Positions 48,870 to 57,349 of a stretch of DNA of 64,000 nt are shown piece by piece (the stretch's first letter is position 1; every line of letters begins with the position of its first letter). Location of the stretch: positions 38,200 to 102,199 of the forward strand of contig JABLUY010000131.1 in NCBI GenBank assembly GCA_013306675.1. Reading direction: 5' to 3'. Source of the stretch: Thraustochytrium sp. TN22 (taxonomy: Eukaryota > Sar > Bigyra > Thraustochytrida > Thraustochytriidae). The position numbers were made by a program, and so were the translations under genes. The notes beneath the pieces are model-generated. The model saw nothing but the letters and a program-made list of their open reading frames with translations, was not told the DNA's origin and did no database searches.

Positions 48870-50135
48870 TCACCTGGTCTCGTCCAAGGCCTCATCCATC
48901 TCCTTCCGGACGCGGTCCAGCTCGCGCTGCGCCTTGCGCAGCTTGTATTGGCGGCGTGCCTCGGCGCGCTCCTCCTCGCGGGCCGCACGTTCCTTGGCGA
49001 GCCGAGCCTTGAAGGCGCGCTGCCGGTCCGTGTCGCCCGCCAAGATCTTGCGCAGGTTCTCCTCGAGGCGGTCCACCTTGTCGATCTCTGCCTGCAGGCC
49101 CCGCTGCGCGCGGTCCACGTCCTCCCAGCTAACCTCGCGGCCCTCCGCAGATGCAGCCGCCGACGCCGCCGACGCCGCTTCGGCGTCGAAGGAACCCTGC
49201 TGCTGCTGCTGCTGCTGCTGCTGCAAGGCCGCCTCCAGCACCTCCTGGTCGTGCTGATGCTGCAGCAGTCCGCGAATGAGCCGCATGATGATGCCGCGGT
49301 GCTGCGCGTTGGCGATGCCGTTCGCGCGCAGGTCATCGTCGCTCAGGTCGCCCGCGTTCTCGTCGGTGATGCCGAACCTGCTGAATCCGATGGCGTACAT
49401 CTTCGCCACGCTCTCCGGGAGGCCGACCTCCTGGAAGACCTCAAACCACGCCTTGGCCAGCTCGTCGTCTTCAAAGGGCCGACGAACTGGCGCGGCCGCG
49501 GCAGCAGCTTCCTCCTCGTCTTCCTCCTCTTCGTCCACCTCCTCTTGCTGCTCTTGAGCAGCAGTGGCGCGTCCCGTGCCTCGCCGTGACCTGGAGAACA
49601 TGAGCCGTGACGAGAACGACTTCTTCTTCGTCTTTGCCGCCGCCGCGGTCGCCTGGTCCGTGGCCTGCGCCGGCGCTGGTGCCGCTGATCGCCGCGGCGA
49701 GCTAGGGCCCGTCGGAGACCGGCTCGGCCGCGCGGGAGGATCCGCGCTTAGACTTGGGTACAGGGATCTCTGCGAGCGCTGCTCTTGCTGGTGCTGCTGG
49801 TGCTGCTGGTGGCGTTCGGCGTGGTGCTGGTGCTCTTGCTGCTGCCCGCGCCCGGCGCGGGGTTCCGCGTCGAGAGAGGGATACAGCGACCGGCGCGCCG
49901 GCCGAGCGGACTGCGCAGGCGCCGTTGCCGCCGCCGCCGCCGCCGCGCTGCTTCCGTCGTCCTCGTCGGGAGCGTCGAACTCGTCCATGAGCAGGTCCTC
50001 GTCAATCTCGCCCGCCTTGAAGGCCCTCATGGCGGCCGCCTCGGACGCCGCGCGCCTCTGCGCTCGGCGCGAGGCAGCTGCGATATCGGGTCTGCGCGCG
50101 ACCGGGCCAGCACCGCCGCTCCGCTCCGAGCGCAC
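48870..50135 (-). CDS. SAM-domain protein with C-terminal coiled coil
   Basis: 421 residues, intronless. Residues about 226-290 fit a SAM domain (ELAKAWFEVFQEVGLPESVA, then FGITDENAGDLSDDDLRANG, then HRGIIMRLIRGL). The last 90 residues (about 330-421) are a charged Arg/Glu coiled coil (RLEENLRKILAGDTDRQRAF and on). The N-terminal half is low-complexity with polyAla, His/Gln and acidic runs, and it contains two copies of the motif RSLYPSL (83-88, 123-129) followed by [DS]A[ED]P. A possible later start is Met36 (MRAFKAGEIDEDLLMDEF). SAM domains mediate homo- or hetero-oligomerisation; the role here is unknown. CTAG units lie about 40 bp upstream of the ATG. Confidence 0.65.
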   Translation of the reverse strand: MRSERSGGAGPVARRPDIAAASRRAQRRAASEAAAMRAFKAGEIDEDLLMDEFDAPDEDDGSSAAAAAAATAPAQSARPARRSLYPSLDAEPRAGRGQQQEHQHHAERHQQHQQHQQEQRSQRSLYPSLSADPPARPSRSPTGPSSPRRSAAPAPAQATDQATAAAAKTKKKSFSSRLMFSRSRRGTGRATAAQEQQEEVDEEEEDEEEAAAAAAPVRRPFEDDELAKAWFEVFQEVGLPESVAKMYAIGFSRFGITDENAGDLSDDDLRANGIANAQHRGIIMRLIRGLLQHQHDQEVLEAALQQQQQQQQQGSFDAEAASAASAAASAEGREVSWEDVDRAQRGLQAEIDKVDRLEENLRKILAGDTDRQRAFKARLAKERAAREEERAEARRQYKLRKAQRELDRVRKEMDEALDETR

Positions 50136-50529
50136 TGCACGGTCTGGCGCCGGGGTTCCGGCGCTGCGGCTCCTAGCTAGCTAGCTAGACCGGCTTGACC
50201 TCGGCGACGTCTTCTGTTCTCTCTCTCGTTTACTACAGCCAGTACCAGCCTGAGCCAGTCTGACAGAGGGGGGCGCTGCACGATGGAGGCGCGCGGAGCC
50301 GTCGGCGAAGGGTTCGTTCAACGCGACGTTCCGAGTCGCAGCTCCAAGTTCTCGTCCAGGAAAACGCCGGCTTTCTCGTCGTGCTCGCCAACGTGCTTGC
50401 GCGCTGGAGTGAGGCGAAGCAGTTTTAGACGAGCACTCGTAGCGCAGGAGCGACCATGACGAGGACAAGCCCATCCATCTACCTCGTCGGTTCTCTTCCT
50501 TCTCTTTTGGCTCATTCGTTGCCTCAAAG
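50136..50529. other. Intergenic region between SAM gene and the 703-residue gene
   Basis: 394 bp. A CTAGCTAGCTAG run at 50174-50187 lies just upstream of the SAM gene start. Otherwise the composition is ordinary and nothing is recognised. Confidence 0.5.
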
Positions 50530-52641
50530 TCATGCAGCGGGCCCGCGCGTGGCCTGCGCCGCACTGAGCAAGGCATGCTCGGCTGAGGCGACGGCGCTGA
50601 GGCGTCGAGAGGCGCGGAGAACGCGATCCAGGGTTGTGTCGCGCGTAAAGGACGGCGTGGTGAACGGCCGCGGCTGGCTGCGAGACGCCGGCGCAGACGC
50701 CGGAGCCTCATACTCGGGAGGATGGTGCAAGCCCTGGTAGCCGCGCGGGAGCGGCTGGGGCGTGTATGCCTGCGGACCGGGGCTGTCGTGGTGCACCGCG
50801 TAGCGGGCCTCGTCGCAGCGTGCTCCGAGGGTCCAGGCTTGAGGGCGCAGGTCGACGCGCCCCAAGGTGGCGGGCCAGCGCAAGGGCGCGTCCTCTCCCT
50901 CAAGTCCGTCCGGCGAGTGGTCCACAGCGGCTTCGGTGGCGTCGTACTTTGGCATATCAGGCTCCATCTCCGCAATCTGACGCATGCGCTGCACCTGCGC
51001 TGCGCCTTGGCGGCCCACAAAGCGCGGGCTGGCGCTCACGATCTGTACAAGGTCACGCAAAAAGGCAATGTACTCCGCCTCGTCCGCCGTGTTGGTCCAC
51101 AGATCCACGAGCTCGAGCTGCAGTGCACGCCAGACGAAGCGCGGCACCTCCTTTGGCGGCAGCAGACCAATCCCCGCACCCGATGCGGTCGCTCCGGTTC
51201 GCGTGTCGACGGTTGCGATATCTTGCGCAAGGAGTGCCTCGTGGGCATCTCGCGCAGCGAGGTCGGCAGCAAAGGGCAAAACGGCAGGCGCCAGACTTGG
51301 TCCGAGCAACGCGAGCAAGAGCGCCTCCTCGAGCTGCACAAAGTCGCGCCATGGCATGGCCTCCCAGTCCGCAGCCGGGCGTGCGCTGTGCCGCTCGCGC
51401 GCCTCGCGACGCAGGTCTGCGTCGCGCTGCGCCTTGGCAATTTCGGCGTCGCGCTGCGCATGGCGCTGCGTCAACGCCATTTCGCGCAGCGCCTTGCCCT
51501 CCTGGCGGTTAAAGGGGTTGCCAGCGCTGCAGAGCACCTCCGGATCAAAGTCAAAGTCGCCCTCGCGAATCGACCGTCGCACCTCCTTGCGCTCCTCGCG
51601 TTGCACAGCGAGGTCGCGGTAGGAGCGCATGAGCTCGCTCTTTTTGCTGCTGAGGCCGCCCCGGGTTCGGCGGCCCTCGTGGCCCTCATCCTCGCGCTGC
51701 CGCTGCCGTCGCTGCGCCGCGGCCTCGCGCTTCGCATTCTTGTCGCACTTCTCGCGTCTGGCGGCCTCGTAGCGCGCCCTGCGCCCATCGCTCGCGTGCA
51801 AGTGAATGACACGGTCCGCGAAGCTGCGGTCCTGCTGAGAGACCACGCGCAGTACGGCCTGCAGGCCTTCGGCCTGGTCGAGCGCCACGCACGCGCGGCC
51901 CTGCGTCGGGGTAGGCCCTGGGCGCACGGCCGTCCAAAGGCGGTCCAGCTCATGCAGTACGTCAGCGTTGCGCATCAGGCGCCGCCGCCGGCGCTCGCCG
52001 CGGTCGCGCCGTGCCGGCTCGCTCTGCACGAGCGAGGTAAGGCCCTCCGGCACGGCGAGCGGGTCCCGACGGCACTTGAGCGCGTACACCTTCTCCAGCA
52101 GCCTGCCTCGCGGCCCGCGACCACGCAGCGAGAATCGCACGCGGCACACGTGCTCGCGCACAATGCAGGGCCAAAACGAGCGCACGGCGCGCAGGAAGAC
52201 TTGGGTGCGCAGCGGCCGGACGCGCTCCACGGCGTGCGCCAGCACCACGGAGCTCTGGTCGCGAAGCGCCTCCGTGGGCATGAGGAAGAGCCTGCGAAAG
52301 GCGGCCGTGTCGGCGCCCACGCGCTCGCTCTCGGACTCCCAGAACGCGTAAAAGTCCCTCTTGCTCACGCTGCGCGTGCGCAAGTGCTCCACGAGGTCGG
52401 CCCCCTTCAGGCCGCCAGCCTCGCGGTGTGTCAGGAGCGCCCTCAGCATGCGGTCGCGACTTTCCGGAATGCACGTCGCCAGACAGCGCTTCAGCGGCAC
52501 GTCCTCGAGGTCCATGGTCTCCCCTACGCCCTGCTTCTCCTGCTGCGCCTCGCGCAGGACGAGCCGCCATGCCTCGCGCACGAGCGCCGCGCGGGTAGGC
52601 GGCAGAGGCCGCGCCGTCGGGGCCACGACAGAGGCATCCAT
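50530..52641 (-). CDS. Uncharacterised 703-residue protein
   Basis: 703 residues from the ATG at 52641 (MDASVVAPTARPLPPTRAAL). I recognise no domain. It reads as mostly helical and very Arg-rich. The N-terminal third has conserved-looking hydrophobic helices (FRRLFLMPTEALRDQSSVVL; RTQVFLRAVRSFWPCIVREH). The middle is a long Arg/Glu coiled stretch with an EGDFDFDPEVLCSAGNPFNR block. The C-terminal third has DFVQLEEALLLALLGPSLAP and VPRFVWRALQLELVDLW helices. Near the end is SPGPQAYTPQP, reminiscent of the S-x-PGP-x-Y repeats of flagellar proteins, but only one copy. The frame extends upstream to 53088 but that part is low-complexity and overlaps the TRIC promoter. Confidence 0.6.
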   Translation of the reverse strand: MDASVVAPTARPLPPTRAALVREAWRLVLREAQQEKQGVGETMDLEDVPLKRCLATCIPESRDRMLRALLTHREAGGLKGADLVEHLRTRSVSKRDFYAFWESESERVGADTAAFRRLFLMPTEALRDQSSVVLAHAVERVRPLRTQVFLRAVRSFWPCIVREHVCRVRFSLRGRGPRGRLLEKVYALKCRRDPLAVPEGLTSLVQSEPARRDRGERRRRRLMRNADVLHELDRLWTAVRPGPTPTQGRACVALDQAEGLQAVLRVVSQQDRSFADRVIHLHASDGRRARYEAARREKCDKNAKREAAAQRRQRQREDEGHEGRRTRGGLSSKKSELMRSYRDLAVQREERKEVRRSIREGDFDFDPEVLCSAGNPFNRQEGKALREMALTQRHAQRDAEIAKAQRDADLRREARERHSARPAADWEAMPWRDFVQLEEALLLALLGPSLAPAVLPFAADLAARDAHEALLAQDIATVDTRTGATASGAGIGLLPPKEVPRFVWRALQLELVDLWTNTADEAEYIAFLRDLVQIVSASPRFVGRQGAAQVQRMRQIAEMEPDMPKYDATEAAVDHSPDGLEGEDAPLRWPATLGRVDLRPQAWTLGARCDEARYAVHHDSPGPQAYTPQPLPRGYQGLHHPPEYEAPASAPASRSQPRPFTTPSFTRDTTLDRVLRASRRLSAVASAEHALLSAAQATRGPAA

Positions 52642-53108
52642 CGCTGTGGCCGTGCGTCGAGGTTGCCTGCTTCCCAAGCGACGACGACGCAGCCTCGCAG
52701 CGCCTCCTCGGCCCTGCCCTGCCCCGGCCGCTCGCCGAGCGCGGCCGCTCGCCGTGCACGGGTTCTGGGATGGAGTGCAGTGCGTCCGAGTCCGAGTCCT
52801 GCGTCCATGGGTCACCAACTCCGCGCAGCCGGGAGCACTAGCACAGGCACTAAAGTGGCCGGTCTGCACATCCATAGCACGGGCCCGATCGCGCACGGGA
52901 GCACACCCTGTCACTTGGCTCCCGACGTCATGGCGTCGCTCTGCTGCACAGCACCACTGCTCGCAAGCCACGGTCGGCTTTCGCGCGTGCGTGCGGCAAA
53001 CGCGCAGGGCAGCGCGGGCAGCGGTGGCGGCTCGAGCGAGGCGCAGTGCTCTGCGGTCCCGGGGCGGGTCACCGGCCGGAGCGCGCACAGCGAGCCAGGC
53101 ACCTCAAG
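52642..53108. other. Divergent promoter region between the 703-residue gene (-) and TRIC (+)
   Basis: 467 bp shared by two divergent starts. C-rich sequence next to 52641 and G-rich sequence (52985-53060) next to the TRIC start follow the usual leader polarity. No gene is seen. Confidence 0.5.
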
Positions 53109-53921
53109 ATGGCGCTCGTGGGCAAGGAGGGGCCGCAGTGGTCGCTGACGCCCGTGTCGGACGCGCTCCGCACGCAGGCGCCCGTGGTGGCGGCGCTGGA
53201 CCGCGTGCTGGTGTACTTTAGGGATGACATCGCCATGGACACGAGCTACCCGTGGGAGCTCATGTTCGTGCACTCCATCAAGGCGGTGGCGTCGTGGCGC
53301 ACCTTCGCCGAGGGCGCGGCCGGCAGCACCAAGGGCCCGCCCGCGGGCTTGGTGTACAACCTTGTGTGCTCCTTCCTGTGCCACGGCTTCGGCGGCACGC
53401 ACGTGCGAGACCTGGCCATGGCGCAGCCGCCCAGCATCTTCCGAAGCAAGGACCTCGTGCCGACCTGGTTGCTCGCGTATGGGCTCGTCTACTGGTCGCC
53501 GATGGACCTGGCCTTCCAGCTCGTGTCCACGCCGCGTACGCTGACCAGTCTCATCGTCAACACCTTCGAAGCCATCGATTCGTCCACCACCGTCTGCGGT
53601 AGCGTGGATAAGGCGCGCCAGCTCTTCCCGGACTCGCCCGGCGCGCCCTTTGTCGCGGCCGTGCTGGCCGGCATCGGCGGCAGTATCCTGCGCTACCTCG
53701 AGCGCCGTCTGGGTCGCGGCTGGTCGCATGAGCAGACGGAGTGGAGCCAGCCCACCGAGACCCTGCGCCGCACCGTGCTCTACACCATCGTCTACATGAC
53801 GCTGTCCAAGACGCATGGCGCCGCCAAGGCTCGCCTGTGGATCGCCACCTTTCACGTCGCGGTCTCGCTCGCGCGGGAGGTAACCGACCTGCCCCTCGAC
53901 ATCACCAGCTACTTTGCCTGA
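53109..53921 (+). CDS. TRIC-type trimeric intracellular cation channel (TMEM38-like)
   Basis: 270 residues from the ATG at 53109, close to the family length (about 290). The polytopic membrane pattern and family segments agree with TRIC: NLVCSFLCHGFGGTHVRDLA (TM2 region with the Gly-Gly kink), LVPTWLLAYGLVYWSPMDLA, FEAIDSSTTVCGSVDKARQL (the repeat-2 start, where animal TRIC has the KEVxR lipid-binding region), then FVAAVLAGIGGSILRYLERR with the second Gly-Gly hinge, and a RGWSHEQTEWSQPT loop. TRIC channels are homotrimeric K+ channels of ER/SR membranes that balance charge during Ca2+ release. The exact KEV motif is not conserved, so ion and lipid details may differ. Confidence 0.8.
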   Translation: MALVGKEGPQWSLTPVSDALRTQAPVVAALDRVLVYFRDDIAMDTSYPWELMFVHSIKAVASWRTFAEGAAGSTKGPPAGLVYNLVCSFLCHGFGGTHVRDLAMAQPPSIFRSKDLVPTWLLAYGLVYWSPMDLAFQLVSTPRTLTSLIVNTFEAIDSSTTVCGSVDKARQLFPDSPGAPFVAAVLAGIGGSILRYLERRLGRGWSHEQTEWSQPTETLRRTVLYTIVYMTLSKTHGAAKARLWIATFHVAVSLAREVTDLPLDITSYFA

Positions 53922-55130
53922 ACCTTTTTTAATAACGACGATGCTTTGCGTTTTCTGCTTGCTCCTCAGGCTCTGCTCGGGAGGCCGCCTCGATTTGCGG
54001 CGCGCAGGGCCGAGCAAGGAACCTTTGCAACGAGCTAATAGGATATGCTGGCAGCGATGTGCTGCAAAGGTACCCTTGCATGCCCCCGCCGTTGCTCTGT
54101 GATTCCTTCGCCTCATTTTCACACTTCACACGGATTCGTCTCAGAGCTGCCGCCGCAAACCTTCCCCGCGCGGGCGATTCCCGCGCCTCACTTCCCTACG
54201 CACAACGACCCGCCCAGCCCTGTCGCTAAGCCTTGGGTCGCCCTACCTCAGCCCCTTTCTACGCTTGACGATTGCTTCCACCTTTCTGACGGGGACTTCA
54301 AGTTGCGTGTTGAATGTGTTGGCCGCGAGCCAAAGTGGGTTCAGTCATGCCCCAGGCGGGGCCGAGGTGAGCTTTCGCCCGGAAGTCAAGCGCCGCCCGG
54401 AGGTCAGTGAGCGAGCTCCACTTCCTCATCTTTCACCCGCAGCCCGTGCCGTCGTGCTTCCCTGCGGCGCAGGGCGCGCAGGAGGGCGTCCGCGAGCCTC
54501 CCGTCCACCTTGCTCCTTTTCCCAGCCGCGCTCGCACGCTCGCTCGCTCTGGCCGCCCTCGGGCCGCCACGAGACGCCTGGAACAAGGCGAACTCCCTCT
54601 GGGACCCGCTCGGCTCGCAGAAGCTCCCCGCTAGTGACAGCGCCATCCGCCGCGCGGTCGAGCCTGTGAGTTTCGGCGGCCGCGCGAGACGCCGCGGGAC
54701 ATCCGCGAGTCACCCGGGCCTGAGGGGGCGGCCAACCGGCCGCGGCGCAGACTCCGAGTCGGAGGCACGTAGGGGCCTGGAAAACGCTGTAACGGCGATG
54801 ATCGAGCGCACACACTGGTGGCTGGGGCGACATGGCTGTAGTCAGTACCCGATACTTGCCTCCTCATCGCACGACTGGCTCGCTCTCTTCAAGTTCGTAA
54901 GGCATGTCCCGATGTTTGTTTGCCTTGGCCCAACGCATCTACGCGCGCGCGGGGACGCGCGAGGTCGCCGCTGCGGGGTGACTTTTGCGCGAGGCGGAGT
55001 GAAGCGGGGCGAGTCTGGGCAGAGGGCAGAGGCCACGGCGTCGCGTCTCGAATGCATGCAAAGTTGGTTCCCCCTCGCGCGGCGTCAACGCAGGGGTTCT
55101 CCACATCGAATCGTACGTGCAGAAGCGAGC
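53922..55130. other. Intergenic region upstream of the sulfatase
   Basis: 1.2 kb. It has lower GC than most of the window between 53925 and 54330. A short direct repeat CGCCCGGA(A/G)GTCA occurs at about 54377 and 54391. A 207-codon open frame runs from 54510 into the sulfatase ATG, but it has no domain and no signal peptide in the right place. A minus-strand frame at 54404-54646 is also unsupported. Confidence 0.5.
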
Positions 55131-57329
55131 ATGCTGCCGAGGCAGGCGCGCAGCTCGGCCCTGGCCGTGGTGATTGCCGGCTTTCTGTGCAGCCTAGCAC
55201 GGCCGGCGCATGCTGCCAAGCCGAACATCATTTTGTATTACACGGACGACCTCGGCGTGGGCGAAGTGAACCAGCATGCGCCGGAGTACGCGGTGTACAC
55301 GGACGTTGATTTCGACGCCAACATCGAGGAGAAGATGGTCATCCACACGCCGCAGCTGGAGCGCCTGGCGAAGGAGGGCGTGCGCATGACGCGCAGCTAC
55401 ACGAGCAGCCCGGTATGTGGGCCGGCGCGCTGGGCGCTGCTGACGGGCAAGCCGACTGGCGTGAGCGAAAAGCGCGGCAACCGGCTCATCGAGGTGGGTG
55501 AGCTGGCGCTGCCGGCGGGCCAATCCACGATTCCGCGTATGCTCAAGGCACAGGGCTACAAGACGATCGGCATCGGCAAGTACGGACTCGGCGACCAGGA
55601 CTCAACCGGTGCGCCGTGGCAACAAGGATTTGACAACTTCTATGGCTTCCTCACACACAAAGAGGCACACAAGGTATTCCCCGCAAAGGTCTGGGAGAGC
55701 AAGAATGGCGGAGCCGGCAAGGAAATCAGCTTCACTGAAAACGAGGACGCCTCCGAGGATCTCTGCCCCTGCGAGCTAGGCTCTGCGGAGTGCGAGCTGG
55801 ACCCTCACACGGGGCTGCGGCAGCGAAGCGCGAAGTGCAGCAACGCGAACGCACTTTTCCGGGACCGCGCCGTGGACTTCATCGACGATCACGTGAAGTC
55901 TGGCACGAGCAAGCCTTTCTTTATGTACTTTGCGTGCATTACACCACACAACGGGTACTACAACCCAATCGATCTCAAGCAGAGCCTGCTGACAAGCCCG
56001 GTGAGCACGTACGGTCGCTACGCTGGCCTTCTGGACGAAGGCGTGCCGTCGTCTCGCGTGGGCCACATGGCCGCCATCACGTACGAGATGGACACCAACG
56101 TTGGGGTGCTCCTGGACACGCTTGAGCGGCTCGACATCCGCGACAACACCATCTTCATCTTCTCCTCGGACAACGGCCCTCACGTGAGCTTTGGGTCCGA
56201 CAAGAGCTACTCGACGGAAGTATTTCACTCCACGATGAACCTGCGTGGCCACAAGCGCGACGTGTACGAGGGCGGCGTGCGCTCGCCCACCATCATCAGC
56301 TGGCCCAAGAATCTTCCGCAGGGCGTCACCTCGGATATCCCGCACGTGCACTATGACCTGGCGCTGACCCTGGCCGGCCTCATTGGCGTTGCCGACAACG
56401 ACGCCTCGCTCAGCGGCTTTCAAGGGCTCGGCGCCGTCGCCTTCCATGAGGAGCTTCTCGCCACGGCGGGCACGGGCACGACGCCGCACATTCGCGACTG
56501 GATGATGTCCGAGATTTGCACCAGCACGATTGTGGACCCAGAGCTCGGGTGCGACTTTGCCTTTTTCGACCTGCGTGACGACTCGCGCGCTCTCAAGCTC
56601 GTGCGGGACAACTATGAGTACAAGCTCTACGACGTTTATGCGGACCCGTATGAGACCAAAGACCTGCGCAAGTCGGACGCGGCCGCCTACAAGAGCACGC
56701 TGGCCTTTTTCAACGCTGGAACCTACCACACGAGCTACTGCCAGTACTCGGAGCGCGAGTGCGAGGAGTACCCGCCGACGCCTGCGCCGACAACGGCTTC
56801 GGAACGCGGTAACGTTGTAGCGCCGGATCATCCGTGCGAGGACGATCTCATCGAGACCGCCTCGGTGGCCTCGCTAAAGGCCTGTGTCAAGGCCTGCGCC
56901 GCCGAGAGCGGCTGCACGTGGTACGAGTACGACCTGGACACAGGCGTTTGCTATCTCTTCGAGTCGTACCCGTGCGTGGAAGCGGACACGCGCGGCGCCG
57001 GCGTGGAGCAGCTCACTTTGGACGAAGCGCTGCTCACGTACTTTGCCACGGAGTCGACCGGCTGCAAGGCCAAGAAAAAGCAGAAGATCTCCATATCCAA
57101 GGGTGAGACGAGAGTCTCCTGCATGCGTGCCTGCGACGAGGATGGCGGCTGCGAGTTCTTCGACTTTAAGGACCACAAGAAGGCCAAGAAGCGCCAGTGC
57201 TTTTTGTACAGCGGCTGCTCCAAGACCAAGAAAAACAACGCGCTCGAGTTTTACCACCTCGCCTCCATTATCCCAATCACACCTCTATGCTTACTCGTAT
57301 CCGCCTACCACGCGGGGGTCCCTCGGTGA
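55131..57329 (+). CDS. Secreted/lysosomal sulfatase with two C-terminal Cys-rich (PAN/apple-like) domains
   Basis: 732 residues from the ATG at 55131, chosen because it opens a clear signal peptide (SSALAVVIAGFLCSLARPAHA) directly before the catalytic fold. Residues 31-42 (PNIILYYTDDLG) give the metal ligands Asp39/Asp40. SSPVCGPARWALLTG carries the formylglycine signature C-x-P-x-R with Cys96 and Arg100. SSDNGPHVSFGS supplies the second metal pair (Asp-Asn). This is the S1 arylsulfatase/N-sulfoglucosamine type. After the catalytic domain (to about 540) come two Cys-rich modules at about 565-615 and 643-700 with spacing like PAN/apple carbohydrate-binding domains. They probably tether the enzyme to sulfated polysaccharide. 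The last ~20 residues (PITPLCLLVSAYHAGVPR) are hydrophobic. Typical of marine protists feeding on algal sulfated glycans. Confidence 0.88.
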   Translation: MLPRQARSSALAVVIAGFLCSLARPAHAAKPNIILYYTDDLGVGEVNQHAPEYAVYTDVDFDANIEEKMVIHTPQLERLAKEGVRMTRSYTSSPVCGPARWALLTGKPTGVSEKRGNRLIEVGELALPAGQSTIPRMLKAQGYKTIGIGKYGLGDQDSTGAPWQQGFDNFYGFLTHKEAHKVFPAKVWESKNGGAGKEISFTENEDASEDLCPCELGSAECELDPHTGLRQRSAKCSNANALFRDRAVDFIDDHVKSGTSKPFFMYFACITPHNGYYNPIDLKQSLLTSPVSTYGRYAGLLDEGVPSSRVGHMAAITYEMDTNVGVLLDTLERLDIRDNTIFIFSSDNGPHVSFGSDKSYSTEVFHSTMNLRGHKRDVYEGGVRSPTIISWPKNLPQGVTSDIPHVHYDLALTLAGLIGVADNDASLSGFQGLGAVAFHEELLATAGTGTTPHIRDWMMSEICTSTIVDPELGCDFAFFDLRDDSRALKLVRDNYEYKLYDVYADPYETKDLRKSDAAAYKSTLAFFNAGTYHTSYCQYSERECEEYPPTPAPTTASERGNVVAPDHPCEDDLIETASVASLKACVKACAAESGCTWYEYDLDTGVCYLFESYPCVEADTRGAGVEQLTLDEALLTYFATESTGCKAKKKQKISISKGETRVSCMRACDEDGGCEFFDFKDHKKAKKRQCFLYSGCSKTKKNNALEFYHLASIIPITPLCLLVSAYHAGVPR

Positions 57330-57349
57330 CGCCCGGCACAGGGGGCACT

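Noticed and set aside
50722-53148. 808-codon plus-strand frame opposite the 703-residue gene, running into TRIC
   Set aside because: Low-complexity Ala/Arg/His composition and overlap with the TRIC start in another frame; the minus strand looks more protein-like.
54404-54646. 80-codon minus-strand frame with a RLADALLRALRRREARRHGL helix, vaguely like a Tpt1-type start
   Set aside because: Too short, no catalytic motifs, no continuation by a plausible splice.
54510-55130. 207-codon N-terminal extension of the sulfatase
   Set aside because: It would bury a perfect signal peptide inside the protein; its sequence shows no domain.
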